Shown: positions 17,594-26,229 of the stretch, one piece after another
Layout of the letters: every line of letters starts with the position of its first letter
Position numbering within the stretch: position 1 is the first letter of the stretch
NCBI GenBank assembly: GCA_963799245.1
Contig: CAWCWN010000002.1
Location: 62,001 to 126,000, forward strand
Direction of reading: 5' to 3'
Length of the DNA: 64,000 nt
Origin: CAWCWN01 sp963799245
GTDB taxonomy: Bacteria; Chloroflexota; Ktedonobacteria; Ktedonobacterales; Ktedonobacteraceae
Program-made: the position numbers and the translations under genes
The notes under the pieces: model-generated
The model's input: only the letters and a program-made list of their open reading frames with translations
Told to the model about the DNA's origin: nothing
The model's database searches: none

Positions 17594-17890
17594 ATGAGTT
17601 CAGAAGAGGTAGCGAGTCGCAAGGATACCATGGAGAGTTTGAGTCAAAAGGATATCAAAGGAGGCATGCAGCCTGCGGGTGAGGGGCATAAGATGTCGCT
17701 TGCGCTCACCATCGGGGCGACAATCGCCCTGATTGGTTTGATCCTCTTGCTCTACGGGCTCTTCGGCAATGCGGATTATGGCCGCAGCGACGGCATCAAT
17801 ATCAACCTCTGGTGGGGCTTGCTGATGCTGGTCTTCGGCCTGTTGATGACGGCGGGCGGCTATATATCGGCAAGAAGGGCAGGCAGATAA
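17594..17890 (+). CDS. Small two-helix membrane protein of unknown function
   Basis: 98 residues with a polar, charged N-terminus (about 1-33) and two transmembrane helices (about 36-56 and 70-92) ending in ARRAGR. I do not recognise a family. It lies just downstream of the SSS symporter on the same strand, so an accessory role is possible but unproven. Codon use matches its neighbours. Confidence 0.6.
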   Translation: MSSEEVASRKDTMESLSQKDIKGGMQPAGEGHKMSLALTIGATIALIGLILLLYGLFGNADYGRSDGININLWWGLLMLVFGLLMTAGGYISARRAGR

Positions 17891-17948
17891 CGCCTAAAAG
17901 CTGATTCTATCTGCAGTGGCCCCGCCGGCGCGATCGAACATAGAGCAG

Positions 17949-18773
17949 TTAATCATTGAGCAAGAGCGAGAGCGCAGGGGCAGGCACTTCATGGGTATCC
18001 GAGATGGGGATAACGGCGGTTCCTACCGCGAAAAACTCAATGATATGTGAGCCCCAGCCATGGCTGCGTTCGGAGATCTGCGTACCGACCACCCCCTCCG
18101 CATGCAGGCTGATCGCCTCTGCCTGCATGCGCTCCATTGCCAGTTCGCGTGCATCATACAGCCCCTGTGTGTAATTTGTCATCTCGACGTTTTGTCCCAC
18201 CTGCCTGAGCCATTGGCCCATGCCCTGGCGGGCGACATGATACACACAGTTTCCCATTACCATACCGACGGGGCGGTAGCCTGTGCGCAGCAAAGTCCAG
18301 AAATCCTGACCTGAAAGATCCGAGGTGAAGGGCATACCCTTGGCATTACGATAGGATTGACCATTGCGCGACCGGATGGCGGTACCGATGGCCACAAACT
18401 CCGCCAGCGCTTCACCCCACTCGTGTTGAGTGACTTCGAGGCGCACGCCGACGATGCCATCAGCCTTCAGCGCGTTGGCCTCTTCTTCCATGCGTGTCAT
18501 GGCCAGTTCGCGAGCGTGATACATTGCCTGGGTCAGGACATTCATTTCCTGGTTCTGGGTCCAGTTCGCTCTCTGGTAACCGATATGGTAAATTGAACTG
18601 CCCACGACCAGGCCGACGGGATCAAATCCCGCCTCACGTACCAGCAGAAATTCATTTACACTGAGATCACTAGTGAAAAGCGCGTGATGCGTCGCATCGC
18701 CGCGCATAATATTCAGGCGTTCAAGCGCGTGGCGCGGCAGGTCATTGTCCTGAGGTGGTAGCTGATTAGCCAT
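17949..18773 (-). CDS. Tandem YbjQ-like (heavy-metal-binding domain) protein
   Basis: About 274 residues built of two copies of one domain. Each opens LFTSDLS.NEFLLVREAGFDPVG or PFTSDLSGQDFWTLLRTGYRPVG, continues with VVGSSIYHIG/VMGNCVYHV, and closes with ARELAM.RM..EA..L.A.GIVGVR...HEWG..L.EFVAIGTAI. This pattern (conserved AR..A..RM...A..LGA..VVG) is that of YbjQ/DUF74, sometimes annotated heavy-metal-binding; function is not settled. The ATG at 18773 is chosen because GGGAG precedes it; an upstream in-frame start would add a poor extension. It forms a minus-strand cluster with a second tandem protein and a 132-residue partner. Confidence 0.72.
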   Translation of the reverse strand: MANQLPPQDNDLPRHALERLNIMRGDATHHALFTSDLSVNEFLLVREAGFDPVGLVVGSSIYHIGYQRANWTQNQEMNVLTQAMYHARELAMTRMEEEANALKADGIVGVRLEVTQHEWGEALAEFVAIGTAIRSRNGQSYRNAKGMPFTSDLSGQDFWTLLRTGYRPVGMVMGNCVYHVARQGMGQWLRQVGQNVEMTNYTQGLYDARELAMERMQAEAISLHAEGVVGTQISERSHGWGSHIIEFFAVGTAVIPISDTHEVPAPALSLLLND

Positions 18774-18877
18774 AAATGGGTTCTCCCTTATATTTCTACA
18801 TACATACATAGGTAATCTGGCTGGCGGAACTACTAGAGTCTAAAATGGCAAGCGACTTTTACGTGGCTGCGTATATT

Positions 18878-19855
18878 TTATGCGCGCAGCGTCAGTTCGC
18901 GCGTCTCGCCATAGCGACCGGGACGCAGATCGGTCAAACTGAGTGTGGGCCGGGGCGTTGGGATCACATGATCTTTTTTCTGCGCGCTAATGGCTGTGCC
19001 AATGACGGAGAACTGCAGCGAAAAATCCATGTATTTGCCCCCGCCCTCGCGTTCGTATTCAAAGACCTCCCTGCTGTTTTCGATGTGCATGCCAACGACA
19101 CCCAAAGCGTTGAAGTTATGCGCCATTGTTGTCAGGCGGTACATCGCAATATCACGAGCAGTATAGAGGGCCTGCGTAAATGGGCCAATCTCCTGGTTAT
19201 AGCCACCTGTGCCCCACCAACCGCGTAGCTGTGAGGTCATCCAGCTTCCCAAAGAGACATAATATGAGCAGTAGCCTGTTACGATCCCCGCGGGATAATA
19301 ACCCGCCTGGAGCAGCGTCCAGAACTCCTGGCCTGAGAGGTCGCTGAGGAAGGGGCGCGAGGGCGGGGGCGCATTGGCAAGCCGGATAGCGGTACCGATT
19401 GCCGTGTATTCCAGCAGGTTAGTACCCCACTCGTAGTTTCTGCGGGTAAAGCGCACGCCGATGACGCCGTGTGCCTTTAATAAGGCCGCCTCCTGCGCCA
19501 GCCTGCCCAGCGCCAGCTGGCTGGCATGCTGGTGCGCGTTGCTCAGTGTAGTAATCTCGGATGCGCTCGTATTGTAGGTATAGTTGCGGACATATTGCCA
19601 GCCGACCTGGTAAATAGAGCTGCCCATGACCTGGCTAAGCGCCCTGTAACCGGGCTCGCGCGTCAACAAGAATTCATTGATACTCAGGTCGCTGCTGAAG
19701 AGTGGGTGACCGGCAACAACCTCTTCGTTTAAGCGCCGCTGCGCCTGGAGCGGTAGTCCGCCGGCCTCAATTGACCGGCGGCTGACCTCAGCTGCCTGCA
19801 AGGCCTGGGCCTTGCGCTGTTCTTCCTCGGGTGAAGATCTACGCCAGAATGGCAT
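18878..19855 (-). CDS. Second tandem YbjQ-like protein
   Basis: 325 residues. A charged, coiled-coil-like N-terminus (MPFWRRSSPEEEQRKAQAL) precedes two YbjQ-like domains: LFSSDLSINEFLLTREPGYRALS...AHGVIGVRFTRRNYEWG...AIGTAIR and PFLSDLSGQEFWTLLQAGYYPAG...ALGVVGMHIEN...SVIGTAI. It is clearly a paralogue of the protein encoded next downstream and probably arose by gene duplication after the internal domain duplication. GAGGAGGCTCTT lies before the ATG. A 19-bp gap separates it from the upstream 132-residue gene. Confidence 0.72.
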   Translation of the reverse strand: MPFWRRSSPEEEQRKAQALQAAEVSRRSIEAGGLPLQAQRRLNEEVVAGHPLFSSDLSINEFLLTREPGYRALSQVMGSSIYQVGWQYVRNYTYNTSASEITTLSNAHQHASQLALGRLAQEAALLKAHGVIGVRFTRRNYEWGTNLLEYTAIGTAIRLANAPPPSRPFLSDLSGQEFWTLLQAGYYPAGIVTGYCSYYVSLGSWMTSQLRGWWGTGGYNQEIGPFTQALYTARDIAMYRLTTMAHNFNALGVVGMHIENSREVFEYEREGGGKYMDFSLQFSVIGTAISAQKKDHVIPTPRPTLSLTDLRPGRYGETRELTLRA

Positions 19856-19874
19856 AAGAGCCTCCTCATTTTAT

Positions 19875-20273
19875 CTATGAGAGCAGGAACCGCTCGAGGG
19901 CCACACGCGCCTGGGAATTGCTGGCAGCAACCTCGGCCAGGCTTGCTGCCAGATCTTCAATCCACACCTCAAGCGGGATCTGGTCGGTTTTAAGCACAAT
20001 GCCGCGTACCACCTTCGCGCGCTGTGTGACAATTGGTCCCTGCCGCTCCCTGCTGATACGGTACTGGTAGTCGCCCAAATTTACAGTAATATCTTTGACC
20101 GGGTGTTCGCGCGAGAAAATGCCGCTGTGGCGCGTAATCGTTGTCGAGTTGGGCAAAGAACCCTGCAGCTTGACCGCCAGCGCTTCCAGAAATGCTTTGA
20201 GATCAGTCGTGTCCGCACGTAGCGACGCTGCGAGTATCTCCATCTGCAGTGGCCTATCTAATTCGTCGGTCAT
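19875..20273 (-). CDS. Conserved hypothetical protein, first gene of the YbjQ-like cluster
   Basis: 132 residues, soluble, with no signal peptide. The middle (HPVKDITVNLGDYQYRISRERQGPIVTQRAKVVRGIVL) looks beta-rich and the ends look helical (LKAFLEALAVKLQGSLP and WIEDLAASLAEVAASNSQAR). I do not recognise a family. GGAAGGAG precedes the ATG. Placement as the first gene of a minus-strand operon with two tandem YbjQ-like proteins suggests that the three act together. Confidence 0.65.
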   Translation of the reverse strand: MTDELDRPLQMEILAASLRADTTDLKAFLEALAVKLQGSLPNSTTITRHSGIFSREHPVKDITVNLGDYQYRISRERQGPIVTQRAKVVRGIVLKTDQIPLEVWIEDLAASLAEVAASNSQARVALERFLLS

Positions 20274-20471
20274 CGACTACTCCTTCCGTAGTAAAGTTGT
20301 GCTCTTTGGGAGAGGTTTGAAACGCCCACAATTACTACGTTTATGTTAGATGAAGTATGATACTCTCTCTCCCATTTTTCCTATCAGCTCCCCAAGCTAT
20401 GTGATATAGTACCTACAACAAACTATTCGTTGCTTCAGCGCTCAGAATTCATCTAACTAAAGGAAAAACAT

Positions 20472-21140
20472 ATGGATTATCAATTACTCATCCACACTAA
20501 CCTACACGAATCATACGCCATACTAACCGCCTCTTTCAAGCGCAGTTTACTGGCCGCCAATAAATCACCGCGCACGATCGCTACGTATTTGGATGCATTA
20601 TACTTCTTCGGCCTCTATTTACAGGAGAAGAATATGCCGCAGGATGTTACCGTTATCACCAGAGAATATATTGAGTCATTCCTTACTGACCAGTTACAAA
20701 AGCATAAACCCTCCACCGCTGCCACCCGCTATAAATCACTAAATGTCTTTTTTAACTGGCTGATGGAAGAGGGTGAATTGGTCAGATCGCCGATGGAACG
20801 GATCAAAGTCCCCTTTATCCCGGATACCCCACCGGAGGTATTGACAGAAGAGCAGCTTAAATCGATTCTCAAGGCATGTGAAGGCAGGGAATTTCCTGAC
20901 AGGCGTGATATGGCGATTGTTCGCATTCTTATTGATACCGGACTGCGAAAATCGGAGATAGCGAATATTCGAATAGAGGATATTGATCTTGATCTCCAGG
21001 TCATTCGTATTCCCAGAGCCAAAGGTGGAGGCGGAAAAACAGTTGTCTACGGGCATAAGAGCGCGCAGGCATTAGACCGTTATCTACGGCTAAGAAGTCG
21101 AATCGTAGAGAAAGGTAGGACTCCGCTAAACGGTGGTTGA
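20472..21140 (+). pseudogene. Tyrosine recombinase (XerC/D-like) truncated by an IS
   Basis: The N-terminal SAM-like DNA-binding domain (SFKRSLLAANKSPRTIATYLDALYFF...) and the first part of the catalytic domain are intact: the first catalytic Arg in TGLRKSEIANI and the hairpin Lys in RAKGGGGKTVV. The HxxR, His/Trp and nucleophilic Tyr that should follow are missing, because the IS1-like element starting at 21114 replaces the last third. The final residues TPLNGG come from the terminal repeat of the IS. The lost end is not found on the far side. The protein cannot be an active recombinase. Confidence 0.85.
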
Positions 21141-22372
21141 GCATAAAACCCCCTTGCGTAGGCGAACTCTGGGACGATTGCGGACAGTCTTGATCGGCTC
21201 AGCTTGCTTCCCTGATCGTCCTCTTCTCTTGGGTTCAATCCAGGGTAGTGGCGCGATGCGATAGCTCAAGAGTTCCCAGATACTCCAGACGTGATCGGTC
21301 AATCCAGCCGCCATAGCAGGCGTGCAGGGAGATCCCACATGCGAGGCTTTGCTCAACTCATGATGCATAAAACAGAAATTGTAGGTGCATCCGATCAGAT
21401 ACATGCCCGTCTCAAGCGCTCGGAGACGACGAGCGGCATGACGGGATTTGCGCGTCAAGCTGGCCAGCCGTTCCCGAAAGGTGCCGTTCAAGCGCTCGAT
21501 AAAAGCCGTGTTGAGGGCCATCCCCCCTCGCGAGCGCAGGAGCAACTGCTCTGCTTGCTCCAGGAAACCATGGGCCATTCTGCGCATGATCTCCACCACG
21601 CGCTTTTTCTCGCTTCGTTTGATCACCGTGCCAATGTGCAACTGCGGCCAGACCTGCAAGCACGCTCGTCCAACTCCCGGCGTCCGCTTGACCTTCTCAC
21701 GGAACGCTCGGCGGATGCTGCCCGGATATGCGCTCCAGCCGTCTGTTATCACCAGCAGAGGTCGCAAGCAAGCAGCACACCGGCGAACCTGGGACAGCAA
21801 GCGGTCGGCCAGGCTGCGATCACGCCTGCTGGACCACGCCTGCTATCCACAAGCGCGTCGAAACCATCATGGCCAATCCCATCCAGGCGATCATCTGGCA
21901 TCCTTTCACCCGAATTTCATCGGCTTGAACGTGCATCAGGTCCAGTTGCCCGTGTTCAATGATCTCCTGATGCACCTTGTGACAATGCGCTCCGGCTCGA
22001 TCGCGCCAATTCGCCACCGTCCGTTCATCCAAGCCAAAGGCATGTACAATGGCTTGGAGCGGGCATCCATAGGTCAAGAGGGTCACCACAATCACGATGA
22101 GATCCACCGGTTTGCGCAAGCCCTCGAACATTGTTCCCTGTCGGGCGCTGAACGTATGTTTGCACGCTTTGCAGCGATAGCGTTGCCTTCTGCGATCATG
22201 GATGACGATGTTGCCCAAACCTCTTTGGCCTCTTGCAGAACACATCGCATTCGGGCAAAATGCTTTCGACGGGTCCATTGGCTCTGGTGTACTGTTTTGC
22301 ATAAGCACATCTTGCCAGGGACCCTTGATTTTTTCAATTCCCCACCACTTCACCGGTTAGTGGGGTCCTACC
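21114..22372 (-). mobile_element. IS1-like insertion sequence with 22-bp imperfect terminal repeats
   Basis: About 1,259 bp. The left end (21114-21136) begins GGTAGGACTCCGCTAAACGG and the right end (22350-22372), read inward on the minus strand, begins GGTAGGACCCCACTAACCGG; 19 of the first 22 bases agree. It encodes one DDE transposase in two frames. It cuts a tyrosine recombinase gene. I find no target-site duplication and no continuation of the recombinase beyond the right end, so an adjacent deletion probably followed the insertion. Confidence 0.8.
21126..22353 (-). CDS. IS1-like DDE transposase, split into two frames
   Basis: The first frame (22353-21820) holds an N-terminal zinc-binding motif (CPNAMCSARGQ and YRCKACKHTFSARQG), an HTH (YGCPLQAIVHAFGLDERTV) and the first catalytic Asp in VQADEIRVKG. 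The second frame (ending 21126) continues SRRDRSLADRLLSQVRR, with the second Asp in LLVITDGWSAYPG and the catalytic Glu in AFIERLNGTFRERL. The frames join near 21825 if one C of a CC pair is removed (GVV-SRRDRS). IS1 elements use a programmed -1 shift, which is not the shift needed here, so this is either a mutation, an error or a +1 event. Joined length is about 400 residues, longer than classic IS1. Confidence 0.75.
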
Positions 22373-22587
22373 CCCCCATGCTATCAGTCCTGTCATTCGT
22401 CTCATAAATTGGATTCTTGGACATATTCTGTTTTTGTCCTCAGCGCCTGGGGCACTTGTTGCTCACGAGAGCCACTAACCCCACCCTAATGTTCTGGGGA
22501 AAATTATGAGTTAAGGGCTGTCATCAGAGAAACTTGATATAATGCTAGAGAAGCATTTCTTATCAGTTTCTAGAAGGAAGGAGACAC

Positions 22588-22938
22588 ATGATGGCAGACC
22601 TACCTCTAGGGCAATGGAGTATCACTGCCAACGGATTCCTTGACGTACTGAATCTTACTGGAGTCGATTTCAATGGCAATTTAAGCCCGACGTCCACGGT
22701 GTTTGGTAATCCTATTGTGGGGGTATGGGACGGATTGTCAGAGAAGATCGAGTTTATACGTGTGGTGAGTTCCAATCCGAAAACGCATCAAGTCTACACT
22801 GGTTATCTCATGGACAGGTCAGCGGCGATGCATCAACAATTTGTGTTTGCCGGGTCATTTATAGCATTTGGGGCTTCAGGAAATATACCCCAGAGGACTG
22901 TCTATGGGTGGTTTGCCGCACTCCCTCGTCCTTCTTGA
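22588..22938 (+). CDS. Small hypothetical protein, predicted beta-rich
   Basis: 116 residues, no signal peptide. Alternating hydrophobic residues (GQWSITANGFLDVLNLTG, IVGVWDGLSEKIEFIRVV, HQQFVFAGSFIAFG, YGWFAAL) suggest a small antiparallel beta barrel of avidin-like or lipocalin-like type; this is pattern reading, not a family match. GGAAGGAG lies before the ATG at 22588. It stands alone between the IS and a secreted protein. Confidence 0.6.
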   Translation: MMADLPLGQWSITANGFLDVLNLTGVDFNGNLSPTSTVFGNPIVGVWDGLSEKIEFIRVVSSNPKTHQVYTGYLMDRSAAMHQQFVFAGSFIAFGASGNIPQRTVYGWFAALPRPS

Positions 22939-23107
22939 TGATGCTTACTCCCACAGCTCGCTTCACACGGAAAGACCGCCGTCCTTTTGAGTTTCTCAAA
23001 GACTCTCTCATTCCCGGTCTCCACATTAGTCAAGCTAAAGGAGCTTGGTAGTTTCTACCAAGCTCCCTGTTTCACATACGAAGAGGGGACAGAGGTAATT
23101 ATCCAAC

Positions 23108-23821
23108 TCACTGTACTGTCAAGTTATACGTCACGTCCTGCTGCGGACCCTGGGATGTTGCTGCACTAAAGTGAATCGTATGCGTACCTGTTGGGAGTGG
23201 CGCAAGCATCACATAGAATCCATCGCTTACATTGGGGCTATAAGTACCCGCTGGGATGAGGGGGTTGGGGGGGCTACCACATGCTAAATTGAAGAGGTTA
23301 TCCTCAGGGATCTTGACGTTGTAGGGGGTATTATTTGGCCCCGCCCGCTGGTCCTGCTGAGGTACATTATCGACTGTAGCCTCATGGGTGGTTACTGCCG
23401 CTACCTCCGGATTGAGTATTCCCCACATGGTCGGTATAGAAAAATGAGTCTTGGGACAAACTTCGGTGCCGTTACCGACATTGTTCTGAAAGAAATTTAT
23501 TGTTGGAAAGAACAGCGTCTTGCCTGCCGGTATAGTGCATGAGCGGGTAGCTGAGCCGCCTCCAAACGTCCCAGCCAGGAACCACACCGAACCTGATTGC
23601 CCTTGGCCGCAATCGGCTCCAGTCGTATCAAGCAGTGGATTAACGTTTGTCGGTATTGAGAGCGCCCACTGCCACCAGGCATTGCTCAACTTACCAAATG
23701 TCTTTTGCGACTGGGATTGTGGTGGCGGATTAGCCGCTAATGCCACCGTCGCTCCTAGAAGCGCTACAAGGGCTCCGACCACCAACAGACCGCTACGCCA
23801 GTGTTTCATGCTAAGCTTCAA
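23108..23821 (-). CDS. Secreted hypothetical protein with signal peptide
   Basis: 237 residues with a clear Sec signal (KHWRSGLLVVGALVALLGATVALA, cleavage after ALA around residue 30). The mature part carries a recurrent pattern of secreted bacterial proteins: AWWQWALSIPTNVNPLLDTTG, CGQGQSGSVWFLAGTFGG, CTIPAGKTLFFPTINF, and a C-terminal Ig-like or beta-sandwich end (LPTGTHTIHFSAATSQG..VTYNLTV). Four or so cysteines could form disulfides. No enzymatic motif is seen. A second in-frame ATG (MKHWR) four codons on is an alternative start. Confidence 0.7.
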   Translation of the reverse strand: MKLSMKHWRSGLLVVGALVALLGATVALAANPPPQSQSQKTFGKLSNAWWQWALSIPTNVNPLLDTTGADCGQGQSGSVWFLAGTFGGGSATRSCTIPAGKTLFFPTINFFQNNVGNGTEVCPKTHFSIPTMWGILNPEVAAVTTHEATVDNVPQQDQRAGPNNTPYNVKIPEDNLFNLACGSPPNPLIPAGTYSPNVSDGFYVMLAPLPTGTHTIHFSAATSQGPQQDVTYNLTVQ

Positions 23822-24109
23822 ACTATTTACCTCCTTGTACTAGAGAAAGAGCCGCTCCCTCAGAATGAACATCCCGATTGACGGCAAATATATACTCAAC
23901 CTTCCTATTTAACCATGCGGCGGTTAAGATGTGGTTGCGGATTGGTAAAGAAGTGATGATGAATAGAGCAATCTGGTAAAGATTACGTAACCCTTTTACA
24001 CAGGGAAAAGCAAGCAGGCATACTGAATGTGAGGATGAGCCCGCCCAAGAAGAGCAAAAACACCTTATCAGGTTCCCTCTGTGTTTTTGTTTTTCTTACA
24101 AAGTCCTTA
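23822..24109. other. Gap between secreted protein and phage-like island
   Basis: About 290 bases, turning AT-rich towards its right end. It carries the promoter region of the minus-strand secreted protein. I looked for a repeat shared with the right end of the island (33826-33900) and found none. Confidence 0.4.
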
Positions 24110-24138
24110 TTGACAGCTTTATATAAAAATACTATAGT
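24110..24138 (+). promoter_or_regulatory. Consensus sigma-70 promoter of the island
   Basis: TTGACA (24110-24115), a 17-base AT-rich spacer, and TATAGT (24133-24138). The -35 is perfect and the -10 differs from TATAAT at one position. Transcription should start near 24145, just before the first gene of a long one-strand operon at 24168. Confidence 0.75.
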
Positions 24139-24167
24139 CGAGTAAGAACTACGCCTTTTGCCCGACT

Positions 24168-24617
24168 GTGAACAATAATACAACAGCATCTAAACCTACA
24201 TCATTAACCCCCACAAGATATTTTTTGACGCAGAAAGATATTATCCAAATAATTGAACTATATAAGTCGGGACTAGGTATTAGGAAAATTTCAAAACAAA
24301 TCGGAATATCTTCTTCTACGCTTGGCTATCATCTTAGAAAAGGGGGATATATTAGGGGTCGTACTGAAAGAAAAATGTTTGGAGATAAGAATCCTGCATG
24401 GAGAGGTAATAAAATAGGGTATTCGGGATTACATTTATGGGTATATAAATACTTAAAAATACCACTAAATTGTCAGAACTGCAATCAACCTAAGAAACTT
24501 GACCTTGCAAATATTTCAGGAGAATATAAGCGTGATTTGTCCGATTGGGAATGGTTATGCAGGCATTGTCATATGATGAAAGACGGAAGAATGAAAAACT
24601 TAAAACAATATGAATGA
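24168..24617 (+). CDS. HTH plus HNH-type endonuclease-like protein
   Basis: 149 residues. The N-terminal half has a resolvase-like helix-turn-helix (IIELYKSGLGIRKISKQIGISSSTLGYHLRKGG). The C-terminal half has a GDKNPAWRG motif and four zinc-type cysteines (CQNCNQPKK ... WEWLCRHCHMMKDGR), as in phage HNH/homing endonucleases and their DNA-binding relatives. The first start in frame is a GTG at 24168, 30 bases after the promoter -10; no good ribosome-binding site is visible. It would nick or bind DNA, possibly mobilising itself. It is the first gene of the island. Confidence 0.6.
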   Translation: MNNNTTASKPTSLTPTRYFLTQKDIIQIIELYKSGLGIRKISKQIGISSSTLGYHLRKGGYIRGRTERKMFGDKNPAWRGNKIGYSGLHLWVYKYLKIPLNCQNCNQPKKLDLANISGEYKRDLSDWEWLCRHCHMMKDGRMKNLKQYE

Positions 24618-25257
24618 TCTAATATCAATGAGTAAAATAGAATTTAAATCTTTTCGATTAACTTCGACTAAATTAGAGGCCATAGGAGATCCAACTTTTG
24701 AAGAATGGCTGGAAGTTGGAAAATTCATGCATCAAGCCGGAAAGTCCTTACATTTTTGGTTGGGAGATTGGTTGAATTTAGGCGAGAGGAAATGGGGAGA
24801 GAAATATAAAGAGGCAATAGCGCTAACAGGATTTGATTATCAGACGCTTAGAAATGATAAATGGGTTGCGCGTCAGGTTGATTTGTCTGTGCGAAAAGAC
24901 AATTTAAGTTTTACTCATCATCTTGCCGTTGCGGAATTTGAATCCGATGAACAAGAGGAATTATTGAATATAGCCGAAAAACAGAAACTAACAGTCAAGG
25001 ATTTCCATAATCTAATTAAACAGCGTGAACTTGTCCCCCAAATACCCAAAGTCCAAGAACCCACTAAGCCCGATGAGTCCATCCTCGATGCGGTCAAAAA
25101 CGTCACCGACGCCGCTCTCTCCCTCGGCATTGTCCTTGATGCTTGTCCTTTTGACAAATTATCCCCCTCTACCCGCTCGCAGCTCTTCCAAACGCTTAAA
25201 ATCCTGAACAGAAGAATAGATGGCATATTCATGACGTTTGAGGAAGACGAAGAATAA
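24610..25257 (+). CDS. Phage DNA-binding-type helical protein (ParB/KfrA-like region)
   Basis: 215 residues, mostly helical. The stretch FEEWLEVGKFMHQAGKSL.FWLGDWLNLGERKWGEKYKEAI and then WVARQVDLSVRKDNLSFTHHLAVAEF is a pattern common in phage and plasmid proteins, with SFTHHLAVA resembling the HHxxVA segment of ParB-like or DUF3102-like proteins. The C-terminal third (ILDAVKNVTDAALSLGIVLDACPF) is helical. Start overlaps the end of the previous gene by 8 bases. A role in DNA binding or replication control is inferred; the exact function is unknown. Confidence 0.5.
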   Translation: MNDLISMSKIEFKSFRLTSTKLEAIGDPTFEEWLEVGKFMHQAGKSLHFWLGDWLNLGERKWGEKYKEAIALTGFDYQTLRNDKWVARQVDLSVRKDNLSFTHHLAVAEFESDEQEELLNIAEKQKLTVKDFHNLIKQRELVPQIPKVQEPTKPDESILDAVKNVTDAALSLGIVLDACPFDKLSPSTRSQLFQTLKILNRRIDGIFMTFEEDEE

Positions 25258-25323
25258 GAATGAAACGAAATAGCGATCTTATTTATATCAAGCAAAAAAT
25301 CCAGACCGAATTCCTACGAAGGG

Positions 25324-25629
25324 TTGATCGAAGAGGGTTTTGATATTGGCGATCGGAGCAAAGATGAAAAGGAATACTACGCCGGACTCTCCGAGCAGGC
25401 TATCAAGAAGCTCTTGACCAGGCGGCAGCTGCAAGTCGTTATCTGTTTACAGCAGGGATTGACTCGCAAGGAAATAGCCCGCTCGCTTATTATGTCCGAG
25501 CAGGCGGTACATCAGATCATCCCTCGTATACGCAAGAGGTTAAAGAAATTAGGCTATGGTGCAAATACAACAACAACCGGCATCAGAGGAGGAAGTCAAA
25601 AATCTCGTCTGGCTGTATCGGTTCTATAA
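25324..25629 (+). CDS. HTH protein (LuxR / sigma region 4 type)
   Basis: About 101 residues with a clear winged or LuxR-type HTH: LTRRQLQVVICLQQGLTRKEIARSLIMSEQAVHQIIPRIRKRLKKLG (positions 31-77). It probably regulates phage genes. The start is uncertain. A TTG at 25324 fits the homology, while an ATG at 25260 opens a different frame (MKRNSDLIYIKQK...) that stops at 25343, which could be a tiny separate gene or a frame-broken N-terminus. Its end overlaps the next gene by 74 bases, in another frame, so its last ~25 residues may not be real. Confidence 0.55.
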   Translation: MIEEGFDIGDRSKDEKEYYAGLSEQAIKKLLTRRQLQVVICLQQGLTRKEIARSLIMSEQAVHQIIPRIRKRLKKLGYGANTTTTGIRGGSQKSRLAVSVL

Positions 25630-25750
25630 GCCGACAATGTCAGTCAAAAAGATATTCATGGTCTGGGAAAAGTCCAAGATTTTGAAGGACTATCCTAAAC
25701 CTGAATTGTCGTTGTTGGAGGCGTGGATCAAGGAATTTGAAAACATATGA
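25556..25750 (+). CDS. Small hypothetical phage protein
   Basis: 64 residues, helical (EEEVKNLVWLYRFYKPTMSVKKIFMVWEKS), no recognised family. It starts inside the previous gene and its stop overlaps the next start (ATATGAAA), as is usual in compact phage operons. Confidence 0.45.
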   Translation: MVQIQQQPASEEEVKNLVWLYRFYKPTMSVKKIFMVWEKSKILKDYPKPELSLLEAWIKEFENI

Positions 25751-25980
25751 AAATCAGAATTGAGACACGCTACGAAAAGCATGAGATTGATATGGAAATT
25801 GGAGATACTTGCGAGCTGACGAATAAAGACGAAAAAGAGCCTTTCATGCTAATGGCATTGAATAATAACGATCATATGACAATCATTGTCAATCCGGGAA
25901 AATACGCAGATGCATTATTGACTTTAGAAAGAATCAAAGAGGAGTGGGAAGAGGCTGAGAAAAAAGAGCTTAAAAATTAA
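25747..25980 (+). CDS. Small hypothetical phage protein
   Basis: 77 residues, acidic, starting MKIRIETRYEKHEIDMEIGD with beta-type alternation and ending in a charged helix (LERIKEEWEEAEKKELKN). No family recognised. It overlaps the preceding stop by 4 bases and is followed after 1 base by the next gene. Confidence 0.5.
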   Translation: MKIRIETRYEKHEIDMEIGDTCELTNKDEKEPFMLMALNNNDHMTIIVNPGKYADALLTLERIKEEWEEAEKKELKN

Positions 25981-25981
25981 T

Positions 25982-26221
25982 ATGAATACATTTTCGGTAA
26001 GAAAAAACGATAAGACAGGCAAGCTGGAATGCGTACATGCATCATCCATTCCAAACACATACACGACTTATGTGATGAAGCCGTATAAAGTCGAAAGAAA
26101 AAATAAAATTATAGAATGGGGTTTTTCCTGCCCGAAATGTCATAGGTTAACGAAGAGCGAGAAGCCTTTGACAAAAGAAGAAGGACAAGAGTATTTTGAT
26201 TTATTGTTTGATGTGAGTTAA
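25982..26221 (+). CDS. Small phage protein with one CxxC motif
   Basis: 79 residues. A single CPKCH motif in WGFSCPKCHRLTKSEKPLT plus an upstream Cys might bind zinc. No family is recognised. The ATG follows the previous stop as TTAATATG, the same junction used by several island genes. Confidence 0.5.
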   Translation: MNTFSVRKNDKTGKLECVHASSIPNTYTTYVMKPYKVERKNKIIEWGFSCPKCHRLTKSEKPLTKEEGQEYFDLLFDVS

Positions 26222-26229
26222 AAATTAAT

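Noticed and set aside
21291..22407. Plus-strand open frames opposite the IS1-like transposase
   Set aside because: They are antisense shadows of a well-supported transposase with zinc, HTH and DDE motifs.
23983..24189. Minus-strand frame before the island
   Set aside because: Crosses the consensus promoter antisense and shows no family pattern or start signal.
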